Assembly: GCF_000801105.2 (NCBI RefSeq)
Contig: NC_079513.1
Span: 24,520,273 to 24,584,272, forward strand
Length of the DNA: 64,000 nucleotides
Source of the DNA: Raphanus sativus
Lineage: Eukaryota; Streptophyta; Magnoliopsida; Brassicales; Brassicaceae
Direction: 5' to 3'
Each line of letters begins with the position of its first letter. The stretch's first letter is position 1. Positions 12,896 to 24,749 of the stretch are shown one piece after another. Made by a program: the position numbers and the translations under genes. Below the pieces are notes generated by a model. That model made no database searches. It saw only the letters and a program-made list of their open reading frames with translations, and had not been told where the DNA came from.

Positions 12896-13503
12896 GAGTT
12901 GATTTTGACATAGAATTTGTCCTGTTGCTTTATTTGCAACTTGTACCGAGAGAGTTTATTTTCTTTGAATTTCTTTTATTAGCCATTACAATTTCTAAAC
13001 AATAATTTCCATTTTTAGAGAATTATATAACAATAAATATTGAAATGTGGGAAAATCAGTAATATATTCTATAATAATTTTTTAATGTTGAAAGAGTTAT
13101 ATAATAAACTTTATTTTGCAGTAATGTAGTGCATTGAAAAGAAGAAAAATCAAAGTTGATGGAAAAAAAGTAATAAATAAAGAGATAGAGAAGCGATTGA
13201 TCGTATGTTTGGCGCGTATACTAACCACCACCGGCAAAACACCCACAAAAGAAGCGACCCACGCTTAAAGAACCGATCAAACCGTATCTTCTCTCTCTCT
13301 CCCGTCCCTTCAGCTCAACATTACAAACAAAAAAAAAGTGTTCAGTTTCAAGCAAAGAGATCAAGCGACTGTGAGTGTTGTGAAGACAGAACCAAACCAC
13401 GATCTGTACCTTTTTCCCAGAAAACAAAAATTTCCTTCAGACACTCCCATTTTGATCGGGGATCAACATTGCTTGGTTGGTTCTGTTAGGGGGGTGATTA
13501 ACA

Positions 13504-15491
13504 ATGGAACAGCACGGTGGAGGAGGCACAGGAGACGAAGGATCATTGTCGGATCCAGTAACCGATACTGGTTTGGAAGGTAACGTTAATGATGGGTTTC
13601 ATGCATCTGATCAGATTAGTATTTTTTTCAAAATAATGCGGGTGTTTGTTTTGTAGCTTCAATGTCGCGGTTAGGGTTGGGAGGGGGAGGAAGTGAATCG
13701 TACCCGAAGAGACCCGATGAGCCAGATTGTGTCTATTACTTACGAACCGGTGTTTGCGGGTACGGGTCCAAATGTCAGTTCAATCACCCACCAAACCGTC
13801 CTCCGGTAAATAAATATCACTGGAACAGAATCTATGATTTCAATTTTCTTTTGATGCTCTTTGATTTGGATGCCATTCTTGTAGGTATCGGGAGATCTCA
13901 GAACAGAAGCTGGAGAGGTCCCAGAGAGGATGGGACAACCCGTCTGTCAGGTTTCCTATTCGATCTATATCGTTTCCATGCAAAATACACACTTATTATG
14001 CTTCTCAATAAAAAAAAACATTCTCTAGTTGTAGCTAATTCTCACTTTCTATGCTTTATTTGCGCAGCATTTTATGCGAACAGGAGATTGTAAGTTTGGT
14101 GCTTCTTGCAAGTATCACCATCCTAGACAAGGATCAGGAGGAGGAGATTCTGTTACTAGTCCTATCTCATTTAATCACATGGGATTCCCATTACGTCCGG
14201 TTTGTTCGTCTCTCTCTCTCTCTCTCTCTTTGTGGTCTATAATGTATGATCATTGTGGTGTACTGTCACGTATGAATGATCTCTCAGACTCTCGATGTTT
14301 AATTGAACTCCGCAGGGGGAAAAAGAATGTCCCTATTACATGAGAACCGGTCAGTGTAAATTCGGTTCCACCTGTAAATTTCACCATCCTGTTCCTCCTG
14401 GTGATCATCAAGCTCCATCGCATCACCCATTACCAACATCTCCACCAGCTATTTATCCATCGCAACAATTCGGAGTAGTTGTGCCAAGACCTTACCCTAC
14501 TTACAGCCAAATGGTTCTTTCTCCCGGTATGGTTGGCTGGAATCCTTACCAGGTAAATGCCCTCCAAAGCTTCCTTCCTACTTTTTTTCTTCTTCTTTCT
14601 CTTTATAGCCTTAACAAAAAGCCTCATTGCCATTTTACTTAAAAGGCTTCTGTAAGTGCAATACCTTCTCCTGGTACACCAAGCTCTGTTTATGGAACTA
14701 AACCGTTATCTCCTTCAGCGCCTGCTTATCAATCTGGTAGTGCATCTTCAAATAAGGAACAGTCTTTTCCTCAGCGACCTGGACAACCTGAGTGTACCTA
14801 CTTTTTGAGAACCGGAGATTGTAAGTACGGAACCTCTTGCAGATACCATCATCCTCTGGAAGCAGCATCTCCCAAAGGAATAAGTCTTAGCCATATTGGC
14901 CTCCCACTTCGTCCTGTAAGTCTCATTTCCCCCAAATCATCTGTGCATATATTATTATAGCTTTACGCCTTTTGAGTTATTGTCATGACTCAACGCTAAG
15001 TTGTTTGGTAAATATGAATCAATGCTAAGTTCTGCATAGAAAACTCTGTTTCTTGATTTAATTACCGGAAACAACTAAGTGGTACGTCGACTCTCATAAT
15101 CTCTGACAGTTTTTTTTTGGATATTTATTCTACTTTCTGTAATAGAAAATAATGAATGTCATAACAAAATAAGCTATAATAGTAAAAATATCATATGCAG
15201 GGCACGGCACAATGCAGCCACTTTGCGCAACATGGGATTTGCAAGCTTGGGCCTGCATGCAAATTTGACCACTCCTCATCGCTCAGCACATTAGCTCCAT
15301 CATTATCATCCTCAAGTGACCAAGGCACTGAGGTTCACTCTTCTAGCTCCATTAAACCCAAAACCACAGCAAGTGGTGAATCAGAAACTGTTGCTGCTGG
15401 AGTATCTTCGTCTTCTTCTATGACCGGTGATGTGAGCAACTCCAAGCCTGCTGAGAGCAAAAATGGTGACTCAGCTAAGCATTCAGGTTAA
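13504..15491 (+). CDS. CCCH zinc-finger protein with five fingers (At5g18550-like)
   Basis: Seven exons (13504-13579, 13657-13805, 13885-13950, 14068-14199, 14316-14552, 14646-14915, 15201-15491) total 1221 bases, 406 residues, intact. Five fingers of the C-x8-C-x5-C-x3-H type: [80 protein letters not shown] and [20 protein letters not shown]. The first three are clustered; a Pro/Ser-rich linker separates the fourth and fifth; the tail is Ser-rich. Proteins with this layout bind RNA or DNA in the nucleus (HUA1-related clade). I recall the Arabidopsis counterpart as At5g18550. The ATG at 13504 is supported by the acidic, Gly-rich N-terminus joining finger 1 in frame. Confidence 0.92.
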
Positions 15492-16576
15492 GACTTCAGG
15501 TTAAAAGAGACAAAACTCAAAGCAGAGAAGGGAACCTCACTCTCCTCTTCTTAGAATATGTCTCTATATCTCTCTTTTTCATCAAACTTTCATGAATTCA
15601 TGAACATTTAGAGAAAATTTTTTTTTTGGGTGGAGAGACAACAACAAGAAACAAAAGCAGAGAGAGACATATAAAAGCAGGTCGGTTTTTTTGTGTGTTA
15701 TGTCTCTCCTCTTATGTCTCTTAGCAAGTTCATACGATTTTTTCTCTTTTACTTTCCGAAACGATTGTTGTTAATAAATGGAATTACTTACGAATATCCC
15801 TTGTTCGTTTACGAAATATGGGAATTAAGAGTAAATTTTTTTATTTTTGATTGCGTTTGTTTTCATATTTACATTTTAGATTATTGTGTAAATCCCATTT
15901 TATTTAGGTTTCAAAAAAAAATCCCATTTTACTTTCAATAAAATAGTTTAACGTTTTCATCAAACCTTTTAATTAATAATTCTAAACATTCATTTCATGC
16001 ACAACAGGAATTACTTGAATGTGAAATTTTTGTTTAACTTTGCATTTGCAATTTGTACAGAATTTTTGACAGAATATTTTTTTTAGTAAGACTATTTTTT
16101 TTTTCATTTCTAATGGTAAGCAAAATCAATATGTTGAATAGTCAATGCAAACGCAATAGTAGCCGTTGAAACAATCTGATCCGTTGTTTCTGGAACAGCA
16201 ACAAGAAGAGGAAGAGCATGAAAAAGTAGAACAGAGCAGATCTCGGGATCACTGTTAATGTGGAAGTAGAAGTCAGTAATTCTCGTACTTCGTTCTTTGT
16301 GCTGGTGATATAAACATGTGCATGTGTAGTTTGTTGGTTGCGTCTAGTTTTACTCAATCAACAGAGAACATCATAATCATGAGTTTTGTCACTGAAACAT
16401 CACAACATAAGCTTTCAAGTTTCAACAACCCAAAACTACTACTAATCATTAAATGCCTTTTTCTGAGTTACAAACGATGTACCATAATTAAGGCTGTACA
16501 AAGATATAAACTCGCTTTTATTTAACAAAATAAAGTGAAGCTGATCAGCATTTGAAAGGGGACTGATTGAGTTATA
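15492..16576. other. Intergenic and 3' untranslated region of the CCCH gene
   Basis: The first 200-400 bases are likely 3' untranslated sequence. No supported gene. A micro-insertion lies at 15890-15931. Confidence 0.5.
15890..15931 (+). mobile_element. Micro-insertion with 13-bp target duplication (poly-A, plus)
   Basis: AAATCCCATTTTA at 15890-15902 recurs exactly at 15919-15931. The 16-base insert TTTAGGTTTCAAAAAA has GTTTC before the A-run, the same ending as the LINE tail at 29782 (GTGTTTC plus A-run on the minus strand). Confidence 0.7.
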
Positions 16577-17274
16577 CTCCCTTCGTTTCATAATACTTGA
16601 TGTTTTACCCAAGTGCACAAAGATTAAGAAAATTATATATATTTAATAAAAAATATTTTAAAAATATAATTTTAAGATCAATTAACCAATAATAAAAAAA
16701 ACTGTAAAATGAAATCTAATTGGTTGAACAGTTTCCAATAAAGTTAAAGTAACTTTAAAGGGGTTATTGCAAAAGTGACTCAAAACTTGAATTCAAACAG
16801 AAAACTAACCTTTTCTTTTGACTCATTTTTTTTTGAGTTTTTAACCCCACATCTGCATTTTATCTACGAAAATGCCATTAACCCTTTTTTTTTTTTTTCG
16901 AAAATGGCTTCTTTACTGTCTCAACCTCATTTTCTTCAAGTATTTACAATATTGCCACTGCCATGAATAGTGGGAACAACCTTGTACGAACTGTTTGGAG
17001 CTTTTAATGCCCTTTAATGCACGTAAATCTCTTTACACTCTCTCTGTTTCAATTGTTATGAACTAAAAACAACATTTCTTTCACTTTCTCTCCATATTCA
17101 TCCAAAAAACTGAAGCTTTTGATTCAAAATTGTTTGGAGCCATATTTCTTTCGTTTTGACTTACGGTTGCTTTCGTTTGAGGTTCTGGGTGGTTGGAGAA
17201 GACCCTGTGTGCAAACAAAGTCATCTCACCTAGTTAAAGGTACGAATTTGAATTTTTTTCAAAATCTGTTCGCG

Positions 17275-18120
17275 TAGAAGACTTACAAGTAAGTCATCTG
17301 TATGTAGAAGACTTACTGATGAGTCTTCTGGTCAAACGGACGACTTAAACTAAGTCGTCCAGCTTTGTTTGGTGAAAAAAAACAGTCCAGACGACTTATA
17401 TATAAGTCGTCTACGAGAAACAGGCTAGTTTTGCATTTGACCGAATCGTGTCAGATCTTTGACTATTTCTGGACGACTTATAATTCAGTCGTCTCTCGGA
17501 AAGTTAAAATTTCAATATTTTATTAAACTAGACGACTTACGTGTAAGTCGTCTTAGGTTAGTTTTGTAGTTGAAAAATAAAACTTCATAATTTAATTTTT
17601 ACCAGACGACATAATATAAAGTCGTCCCGTCAGAAGACTTAATTTAAAGTCGTCCGGGGAAAGCAAAGTCGTCCAGAATTTTTCCCAATTAAGTCGTCCA
17701 AACCTTGCTTATCCCGGACGACCTTAAATTAAGTCGTCTAGCTGGACGACTTTTAGTTAAGTCGTCTGGAGAAAGTTAAATTTCAAGTTTTATTTTTCAA
17801 TTACAAAACTAACCTGGGACGACTTACGTGTAAGTCGTCTAGTTTGAATAAAATATTGAAATTTTTACTTTCCAGAGACGACTGATTTATAAGTCGTCCA
17901 GAAATAGTCAAAGATCTGACACGATTCGGTCAAATGCAAAACTAGCCCGTTTTTCGTAGACGACTTATATATAAGTCGTCTGAATTTTTTTTTTTAACAA
18001 ACAAAGCCGGACGACTTAGAATTAAGTCGTCCCTTTTAATTTTCAATTGCAAAAGTGACCTCTTTAGACGACTTACCTTTAAGTCTTCTGGACGACTTAA
18101 ATCTAAGTCGTCTGCGATAA
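17275..18120. repeat. Subterminal array of palindromic AAGTCGTC units
   Basis: At least a dozen imperfect palindromes of the form GACGACTTA-n-TAAGTCGTC, spaced by 30-60 bases of variable sequence (for example GACGACTTATATATAAGTCG at about 17391). Each could form a hairpin. They lie just inside the left terminus of the MULE and recur across the whole element. Confidence 0.85.
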
Positions 18121-18183
18121 TGTTTGTTGAACTTCTTCATTTTCTCTATGTTTACTAATGTGTTTTATTTTGAATATTTGCAG

Positions 18184-18708
18184 ATGATTTTTAAGTTACA
18201 TGCAGTGTATGGAGAATGGTTGTTGAGAGATTTCCGTTGGGATTTTGTGGTTGATGATCTCAAAGGAGCAAGATTGTTTTTATTGAATGAAGATTCAACA
18301 CATGCTGAACTTGTTGCAATGGCTCAAGAAGATTATAACCTGGACATGAGATCAGTGACTGTGGAGATTAGCTACTCATTACCAGCAGAAATGATGATGA
18401 CTCCAAGCAGTCCTCCCATTCATGTTACAAGTGATAGACAAGTTCGAAACTTGCTCGAGATACTCAAAACGCATAGAGTATGTCTTTGTGTATCAAGCCG
18501 CAGCAAGGTGGAAACGGTTTCAGAGAAAAGAGAAGAAGCTGGTGATAATGATGAAGCTGGTGAATGGGAAGAAGATGTTGGTGATAATGATGAAGCTGGT
18601 GAATGGGAAGAAGATGTTGGTGATAATGATGACTATTTTATTTTTAAGACTACCTTATTTGTAAGTCGTCCAGTGTATTTTATTTTTAGACTACCTTATT
18701 TTTTTTAG
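18184..18708 (+). pseudogene. MULE transposase N-terminal fragment
   Basis: After a splice acceptor (TTTGCAG at 18177-18183) an ATG opens a frame starting MIFKLHAVYGEWLLRDF, which resembles the PB1-like N-terminal region of plant MuDR-type transposases, followed by LNEDSTHAELVAMAQEDY. It ends in an acidic tandem repeat (DNDEAGEWEEDVG, 39-base unit, two copies plus part) and runs into repeat DNA with no zinc finger, DDE catalytic core or SWIM domain. It is therefore only the 5' piece of a transposase gene. Assignment rests on recognition of the family and its place in the element. Confidence 0.6.
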
Positions 18709-18796
18709 ACGACCTTATTTGTAAGTCGTCCAGCTGGAAAACCTTCCAGACGACTTATTTGTAAGTCGTCCAGCTGGAAAACCTTCCAGACGACTT

Positions 18797-18896
18797 NNNN
18801 NNNNNNNNNNNNNNNNNNNNNNNNNNNNNNNNNNNNNNNNNNNNNNNNNNNNNNNNNNNNNNNNNNNNNNNNNNNNNNNNNNNNNNNNNNNNNNNN
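18797..18896. other. Assembly gap of exactly 100 N
   Basis: One hundred N is the usual placeholder for a gap of unknown size. Sequence right of the gap (from 18897) restarts what was already read from about 17510. Confidence 0.99.
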
Positions 18897-20175
18897 TTTC
18901 AATTTTATTAAACTAGACGACTTACGTGTAAGTCGTCTTAGGTTAGTTTTGTAGTTGAAAATAAAACTTCATAATTTAATTTTACCAGACGACATAATAT
19001 AAAGTCGTCCCGTCAGAAGACTTAATTTAAAGTCGTCCGGGAAAGCAAAGTCGTCCAGAATTTTTCCCAATTAAGTCGTCAAACCTTGCTTATCCCGGAC
19101 GACCTTAAATTAAGTCGTCTAGCTGGACGACTTTTAGTTAAGTCGTCTGGAGAAAGTTAAATTTCAAGTTTTATTTTTTCAATTACAAAAACTAACCTGG
19201 GACGACTTACGTGTAAGTCGTCTTAGTTTGAATAAAATATTGAAATTTTTACTTTCCAGAGACGACTGATTTATAAGTCGTCCAGAAATAGTCAAAGATC
19301 TGACACGATTCGGTCAAATGCAAAACTAGCCCGTTTTTCGTAGACGACTTATATATAAGTCGTCTGAATTTTTTTTTTTAACAAACAAAGCCGGACGACT
19401 TAGAATTAAGTCGTCCCTTTTAATTTTCAATTGCAAAAGTGACCTCTTTAGACGACTTACCTTTAAGTCTTCTGGACGACTTAAATCTAAGTCGTCTGCG
19501 ATAATGTTTGTTGAACTTCTTCATTTCTCTATGTTTACTAATGTTTTTATTTTGAATATTTGCAGATGATTTTTAGTTACATGCAGTGTATGGAGAATGG
19601 TTGTTGAGAGATTTCCGTTGGGATTTTGTGGTTATGATCTCAAAGGAGCAAGATTGTTTTTATTGAATGAAGATTCAACACATGCTGAACTTGTTGCAAT
19701 GGCTCAAGAAGATTATAACCTGGACATGAGATCAGTGACTGTGGAGATTAGCTACTCATTACCAGCAGAAATGTGATGGACTCCAAGCAGTCCTCCCATT
19801 CATGTTACAAGTGATAGACAAGTTCGAAACTGCTCGAGATACTCAAAACGCATAGAGTATGTCTTTGTGTATCAAGCCGCAGCAAGGTGGAACGGTTTCA
19901 GAGAAAAGAGAGAAGCTGGTTGATAATGATGAAGCTGGTGAATGGGAAGAAAGTGGTGATAATGAGAAGCTGGTAATGGGAAGAAGATGTTGGTGATAAT
20001 GAGACTATTATTTTTAAGACGACCTTATTTGTAAGTCGTCCAGTGTATTTTATTTTTAGACTACCTTATTTTTTTTAGACGACCTTATTTGTAAGTCGTC
20101 CAGCTGGAAAAACCTTCCAGACGACTTATTTGTAAGTCGTCCAGCTGGAAAACCTTCCAGACGACTTATTTGTAA
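18897..20175. repeat. Second, indel-rich copy of 17510-18796 (probable assembly artefact)
   Basis: This stretch follows 17510-18796 base for base except for roughly twenty one- or two-base indels, mostly in homopolymers: AAAAA to AAAA, GGGG to GGG at about 19037, ACTTGCTC to ACTGCTC near 19830, and one A lost right after the transposase-fragment ATG at 19566. I see almost no substitutions. The transposase fragment is frameshifted throughout. That pattern fits uncorrected long-read sequence left as an unmerged contig overlap better than a true duplication. Confidence 0.8.
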
Positions 20176-20270
20176 GTCGTCCAGCTGGAAAACCTTCCAG
20201 ACGACTTATTTGTAAGTCGTCCAGCTGGAAAACCTTCCAGACGACTTATTTGTAAGTTAGAAAATCTATA
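20101..20270. repeat. 40-bp tandem array
   Basis: Four or more copies of a 40-base unit begin AACCTTCCAG at 20111, 20151, 20191 and 20231. Each contains ACGACTTATTTGTAAGTCGT and the palindrome CCAGCTGG. A shorter array with the same unit precedes the gap. Beyond it (20280-20470) are looser repeats of TACAAATAGATTTGTGTA and ATCTATACAAGTTAAAA. Confidence 0.85.
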
Positions 20271-21194
20271 CAAGTTAGAAAATCAAATAAATCATACATG
20301 CCCACAAACATACAAATAGATTTGTGTAAACAAATAGTTCAAATATACAAATAGATTTGTGTATACAAATAGTTCAAATATACAAATTGATTTGTGTATC
20401 TATACAAGTTAAAAAATCTATACAAGTTAAAAAATCTATACAAGTTAAAAAATCTATACAAATTGATTTGTGTATCTAATCATACATGCCTACAAACATA
20501 CCACCATCCTCATTATCTTTCAGATGCTGATCAACAAGCTCCGTCCATATAGCCAAAGCCATAGTATCCCTCATAGTCTTCGCATTGGACCTAGCAAAGT
20601 CTTTAGGGCTAAAGGGGACCCCAAGAGCATGACATTCAATGTACTTTGCAGCGTACACGCCACAATCACCATTGTTGGCCGTGGGTACATCTTTGAGGAG
20701 TCTCTCATAAGTGTATCGCTCCAACCCATGCATCTGGTCTCCGCACTCCACAATCAGATAAGGGACCATCTCGAGAAAAGGCTCCATTATCTCATCCCAT
20801 CTTTCTGGTATGGTAGTTGAAGGTATGCTGTCCCAGACGACTATGTGCCTCTTAGGGATCGATATCCAAATAGCCACCCAATGTTTGTTGTCCAAGTTCA
20901 GTGGCGCATAGATATCATCAATGTCCTCCCCCCACTTCTTGTTTGATTGGCAAAATGAAGGCATTGATCCGTCATACAAACTCGCCGCCCCACTAGGTAG
21001 CATTTTTCCTAAACCATTGTGATCAGACGACGATGTTTTGAAGACCAGATACTGTTCTCTCCAAGACTGGGTAAAGTTGTGATCCAGGAAGCACATTCGC
21101 TCGCTCCGGAAACATTGTGGGTTCTCCTTATACCTCTGCCTCAGCACATTCATCCAAGCATCTATATGCTGCATATAAAATAATACAAGTTAGA

Positions 21195-21500
21195 ACCTTC
21201 CAGACGACTTACAAATAAGTCGTCTGGAAGGTTTTCCAGCTGGACGACTTACAAATAAGTCGTCTGGAAGGTTTTCCAGCTCGAAAACCTTCCAGACGAC
21301 TTATTTGTAAGTCGTCCAGCTGGAAAACCTTCCAGACGACTTATATATTTACAAATCTATACAAAGACAAGTTACCAGACGACTTATTTGTAAGTCTTCT
21401 GGAAGGTTTTCCAGCTGGACGACTTACAAATAAGTCGTCCAGCTGGAAACCTTCCAGACGACTTATATATTTACAAATCTATACAAAGACAAGTTACCAG
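21195..21500. repeat. Intronic AAGTCGTC repeats before the last Ulp1 exon
   Basis: Units GACGACTTACAAATAAGTCG, GGAAGGTTTTCCAGC and their inverted forms alternate. One block, CAGACGACTTATATATTTAC followed by AAATCTATACAAAGACAAG, occurs twice in the array, and a variant recurs at 22155-22195. Confidence 0.8.
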
Positions 21501-22254
21501 ACGACTTAAAGATAAGCAGAAGACTTACTACGTCTTCCAGCCATGCTTTGGATGTCCGGAGTTTTTGATACCACCAAGTTGGTGATGTACGTGGTTTGTC
21601 CTCTTCCTTAGTGAAATAATCACTGCAAACAAAAAAAGCAATCAGTTTTGGTAGACTAAATCAAGCTATTATGGGTAAAGCAATCACTTACGGATCAGTT
21701 TTCAACCAATCAGCGAGCTCCTTCATCTTAGGTCTGTTTAGTGTGGGAAATGGATTATACTTTCCCACTCTAAGGAGTTTCCTTCTCTCTGCCGTATAAG
21801 GAGATATCTGCGTGGGAGCAGGTTTCTTCGTTCGTTCACTCCTTGCACGCACAGAAGCAGTGGGAGCTGTTTGGTCCAATACAACCAGGCTCGGTTCTGA
21901 AGCTGAAGCTGGATCGGTGGAAGCGAAGCTCGGTTGTTGATCGTTGGAAGCGAAGCTCGGTTGGTCAGTGGAAGTGAGAGGAACAATCTCTTTGGAGGTG
22001 ACACCATCTGCTTTATCCTCCGGCAAGATCTTATATACCGAGATCGCCTCATCTGCTGTATCCTCCGGCAACAATCTCTGCAATAAAAGAGAACAAGTTA
22101 ACCCTGGACGACTTAAATAAAAGTTGGGAGAGGATTGGTTCCAGCTGGAGTTCAGACGACTTATATATTTACAAATCTATACAAAACCAGACGACTTAAA
22201 GATTTGATATTAACCTCTTTGGGCAGAGGAGAAGGCTGTTTCTTTTGTGGAGAA

Positions 22255-22400
22255 GGCTTTTTCGTTTGAGGAGCAGGCTGTTTCGTCTGAGGAGCAGGCT
22301 GTTTAGTTTGAGGAGCAGGCTGTTTCGTTTGAGGAGCAGGCTGTTTAGTTTGAGGAGCAGGCTGTTTAGTTTGAGGAGCAGGCTGTTTCGCCTTTTGAGG
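22255..22400. repeat. In-frame 24-27-bp coding minisatellite of the Ulp1 gene
   Basis: On the minus strand about six copies encode the unit APQTKQP (CAGGCTGTTTCGTTTGAGGAG on the plus strand). Divergent copies (APQKAK, SPQKKQ) extend it to about 22230-22440. It makes a Pro/Gln/Lys-rich linker before the protease part. Confidence 0.8.
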
Positions 22401-23119
22401 AGTAGGCTTTGCCTTTTGAGGAGCAGGCTGTCTGGTGGGAGGAGTAGGATGATTGGTTTGAAGTGGAGGCTGATCCTTTTGAGGAGTAGTCTGTTTGTTA
22501 CTAGCCCCGGTTTCTGGGGCTTGTGGGGGTAGGGTGTTTTTTACTAACCCCGGTTTCTGGGGCTTGAGGGGTAGCCTGATTGGTGACACCAACCTTCTTC
22601 TCCACAGCTTCCAATCTATCGGAGATCTTCCTAATCTCCCTGATGCACTTCTTAAACCCCTCTTTCATCATGTCACCTAAGTCCTTGAACATGTTTTCTA
22701 ACTCCTCTCTGGTCACCCAACTAGCCTCTTCTCTAGCCTCTTCTGTAGCCTCTTCTGTAGCCTCTGTAGGAGCCTCTTCTCTAGCCTCTTTAGGAGCCTC
22801 TTTAGGAGCCTCTTTACGAGCTTTCTTCCGAGGTCTCTGATTGTCTTCCTCCACCTCCTCCACAACCATCTCTTTGGCTCTTTTCGATGGAGTCACAAAC
22901 TTGGGTTTTGTACCAGTGACTTCCCAGCAATCCATGGTCCACTTCCACGGTCTCCGATCATACATCACTTTAATGATGTTCTCCGCGGGCACGTCATCAA
23001 CCTCAGAGTCCCATTTTGGCCACATTTCACTAATGTCCTTCTCAACAAAGTTGATCACGCGGGTCTGCAGTAAATAGAAGAAGAATCGAGTTAGATATTT
23101 GAAACAAAATACTAAATAG

Positions 23120-23490
23120 ACGACTTAATTATAAGTCGTCAACTAAGTCGTCCAGCTGGACGACCTTCCAGACGACTTATTATAAGTCGTCTACTAAGTC
23201 GTCCAGCTGGACGACCTTCCAGACGACTTATAATAAGTCGTCTACTAAGTCGTCCAGCTGGAAGACCTTCCAGACGACTTATAATAAGTCGTCTACTAAG
23301 TCGTCCAGCTGGAAGACCTTCCAGACGACTTATAATAAGTCGTCTACTAAGTCGTCCAGCTGGAAGACCTTCCAGACGACTTATAATAAGTCGTCTACTA
23401 AGTCGTCCAGCTGGAAGACCTTCCAGACGACTTATAATAAGTCGTCTACTAAGTCGTCCAGCTGGAAGACCTTCCGGACGACTTAATTAA
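23120..23490. repeat. 51-bp tandem array inside an Ulp1-gene intron
   Basis: Seven or so copies of a 51-base unit containing ACTAAGTCGTCCAGCTGG, AGACCTTCCAG and ACGACTTATAATAAGTCG. Copies are nearly identical, with a few differences (CGACC for AGACC) in the leftmost units, so amplification is recent. The array sits in the intron between exon 2 and exon 3. Confidence 0.88.
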
Positions 23491-24424
23491 GTGAAGATGG
23501 AAAGGTACCTGACTCAAGATAGCAGCTTTCATGAATCTGCGGCCTCTGCTGCCGTCGTAAGCCAGAATCGGTGGAGACGGACTGTTTGCTCTGGGTAGAC
23601 CAATACTAGCACCCAATCCCGGAATAGCTTCGTACGCCCAGACCTGAAGAACTTGTATAAAGCCATCCACGGTGTAACAGCCAGTAATATCTTTGTTCCA
23701 CAAAGAGTCCATCAGCACCTTAAACGCGACTCTCCCCCATGGATAATTCTCAAACCTTTCTAAATCCATCACTAGCCTTGCGAGAGTAGCTCGTGTAGCG
23801 CTTGAGAACTTTTTCCCTTCAATGAATCCAGTGAAGATGGAAAGGTACGCGAGTCGCTTGCGATCTTCCCTGGACCAATCCCCGCATCTCTTCAGTGCTG
23901 CTATTATCTGATCAGTACTTGGCCCAGCTTCCCGATGAACTCCCATCATCTCCCAGAAAGAAACCATCTGTGGGGTAACTTCACATTCTGGTGTCTCAAG
24001 GTCCTCGATGTAGTCGCAGTTTAGACCAGTGATGTTTTCAAACTCTAACAGTGAAAACCTCGCAGGTTCTGGACCAACGAGACACCACATCTCGTACTTC
24101 TTCTTAATGTCCAGCTTTAAACCGAGCAAGTGGTGAACCAGCCTTGAAGCCCAACCAAATCCCTGCTCCTTGAACTTGATGAAAACTCCCAATCTCGACT
24201 CCTTGAGCTCTTCAAATTCAGCATCAGTGAGAGCTTCCCTAAGAGCAGTATGCAACTTCGTGTTATCCGTATGATACGAAATGCTATTGTGGGGTTCTGG
24301 CTCTTCCCCTAATGTGTATAACCTACGGGGGAGTTCTGGAATATCCATCCTTTTTGTCTGCAAAATAATCAAAGACAACAATAGAAGTCAGAACACAAGC
24401 TAAATCAATCACGCCTTAATTGTT

Positions 24425-24600
24425 ACTCCAGACGACTTAGTAGACGACTTAAATATAAGTCGTCTAGAAAGTCGTCCAACTGGACGACTTAGTTGACGAC
24501 TTATATTTAAGTCGTCTGGAAAGTCTTCCAAATGGACGTACTAAGTCGTCCAGGTTGAAGACTTTCCAGACGACTTACTTACAAGTCTTCCAGTAGAAAA
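24425..24600. repeat. AAGTCGTC repeats in the first Ulp1 intron
   Basis: Inverted and direct copies of GACGACTTA/TAAGTCGTC separate exon 1 from exon 2. They are less regular than the 51-bp array. Confidence 0.75.
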
Positions 24601-24749
24601 ATTTCAAGCGGACCTGATTAGTCGCAGAAGGAGTTCGAGTACTCGTCATTGTGGTTATAGATCTGAAAAAATAAACGTGAAACGGTGAGAATGAGTAAAT
24701 TGAAAGAGACAACGTTTTATGTTCATCTTTTCCACGAGTTGATGACTTA

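Larger units (their letters stand above)
20476..24649 (-). pseudogene. MULE-borne Ulp1-like cysteine protease gene (DUF1985 plus C48), frameshifted
   Basis: Minus-strand gene of about six exons. Exon 1 (24649-24614) encodes MTSTRTPSATNQ; exon 2 (24357-23509) is a DUF1985-type domain (MDIPELPRRLYTLGE, FGWASRLVHHLLGL); exon 3 (from 23070) holds an Ala/Glu-rich repeat, a coiled coil and a Pro/Gln/Lys repeat; exons near 22083-21690 and 21620-21530 follow; the last exon (21174-20476) is a C48 protease domain with the LDNKHWVAIWI histidine, VVWDS aspartate and NGDCGVYAAKYIECH cysteine. Catalytic residues survive. In exon 3 the frame breaks around 22520-22545: the PQAPETG repeat continues in the next frame. 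The family cleaves SUMO-like conjugates; what transposons use it for is not established. Splice sites beyond exon 2 are my estimates. Confidence 0.75.

Noticed and set aside
17275..18120. CRISPR-like array reading of the AAGTCGTC repeats
   Set aside because: Plant nuclear context, palindromic variable-length units, and position inside a MULE make a transposon satellite the right reading.
20570..20820. Plus-strand frames across the Ulp1 exon (20470-20820)
   Set aside because: Shadow of the protease exon on the other strand.
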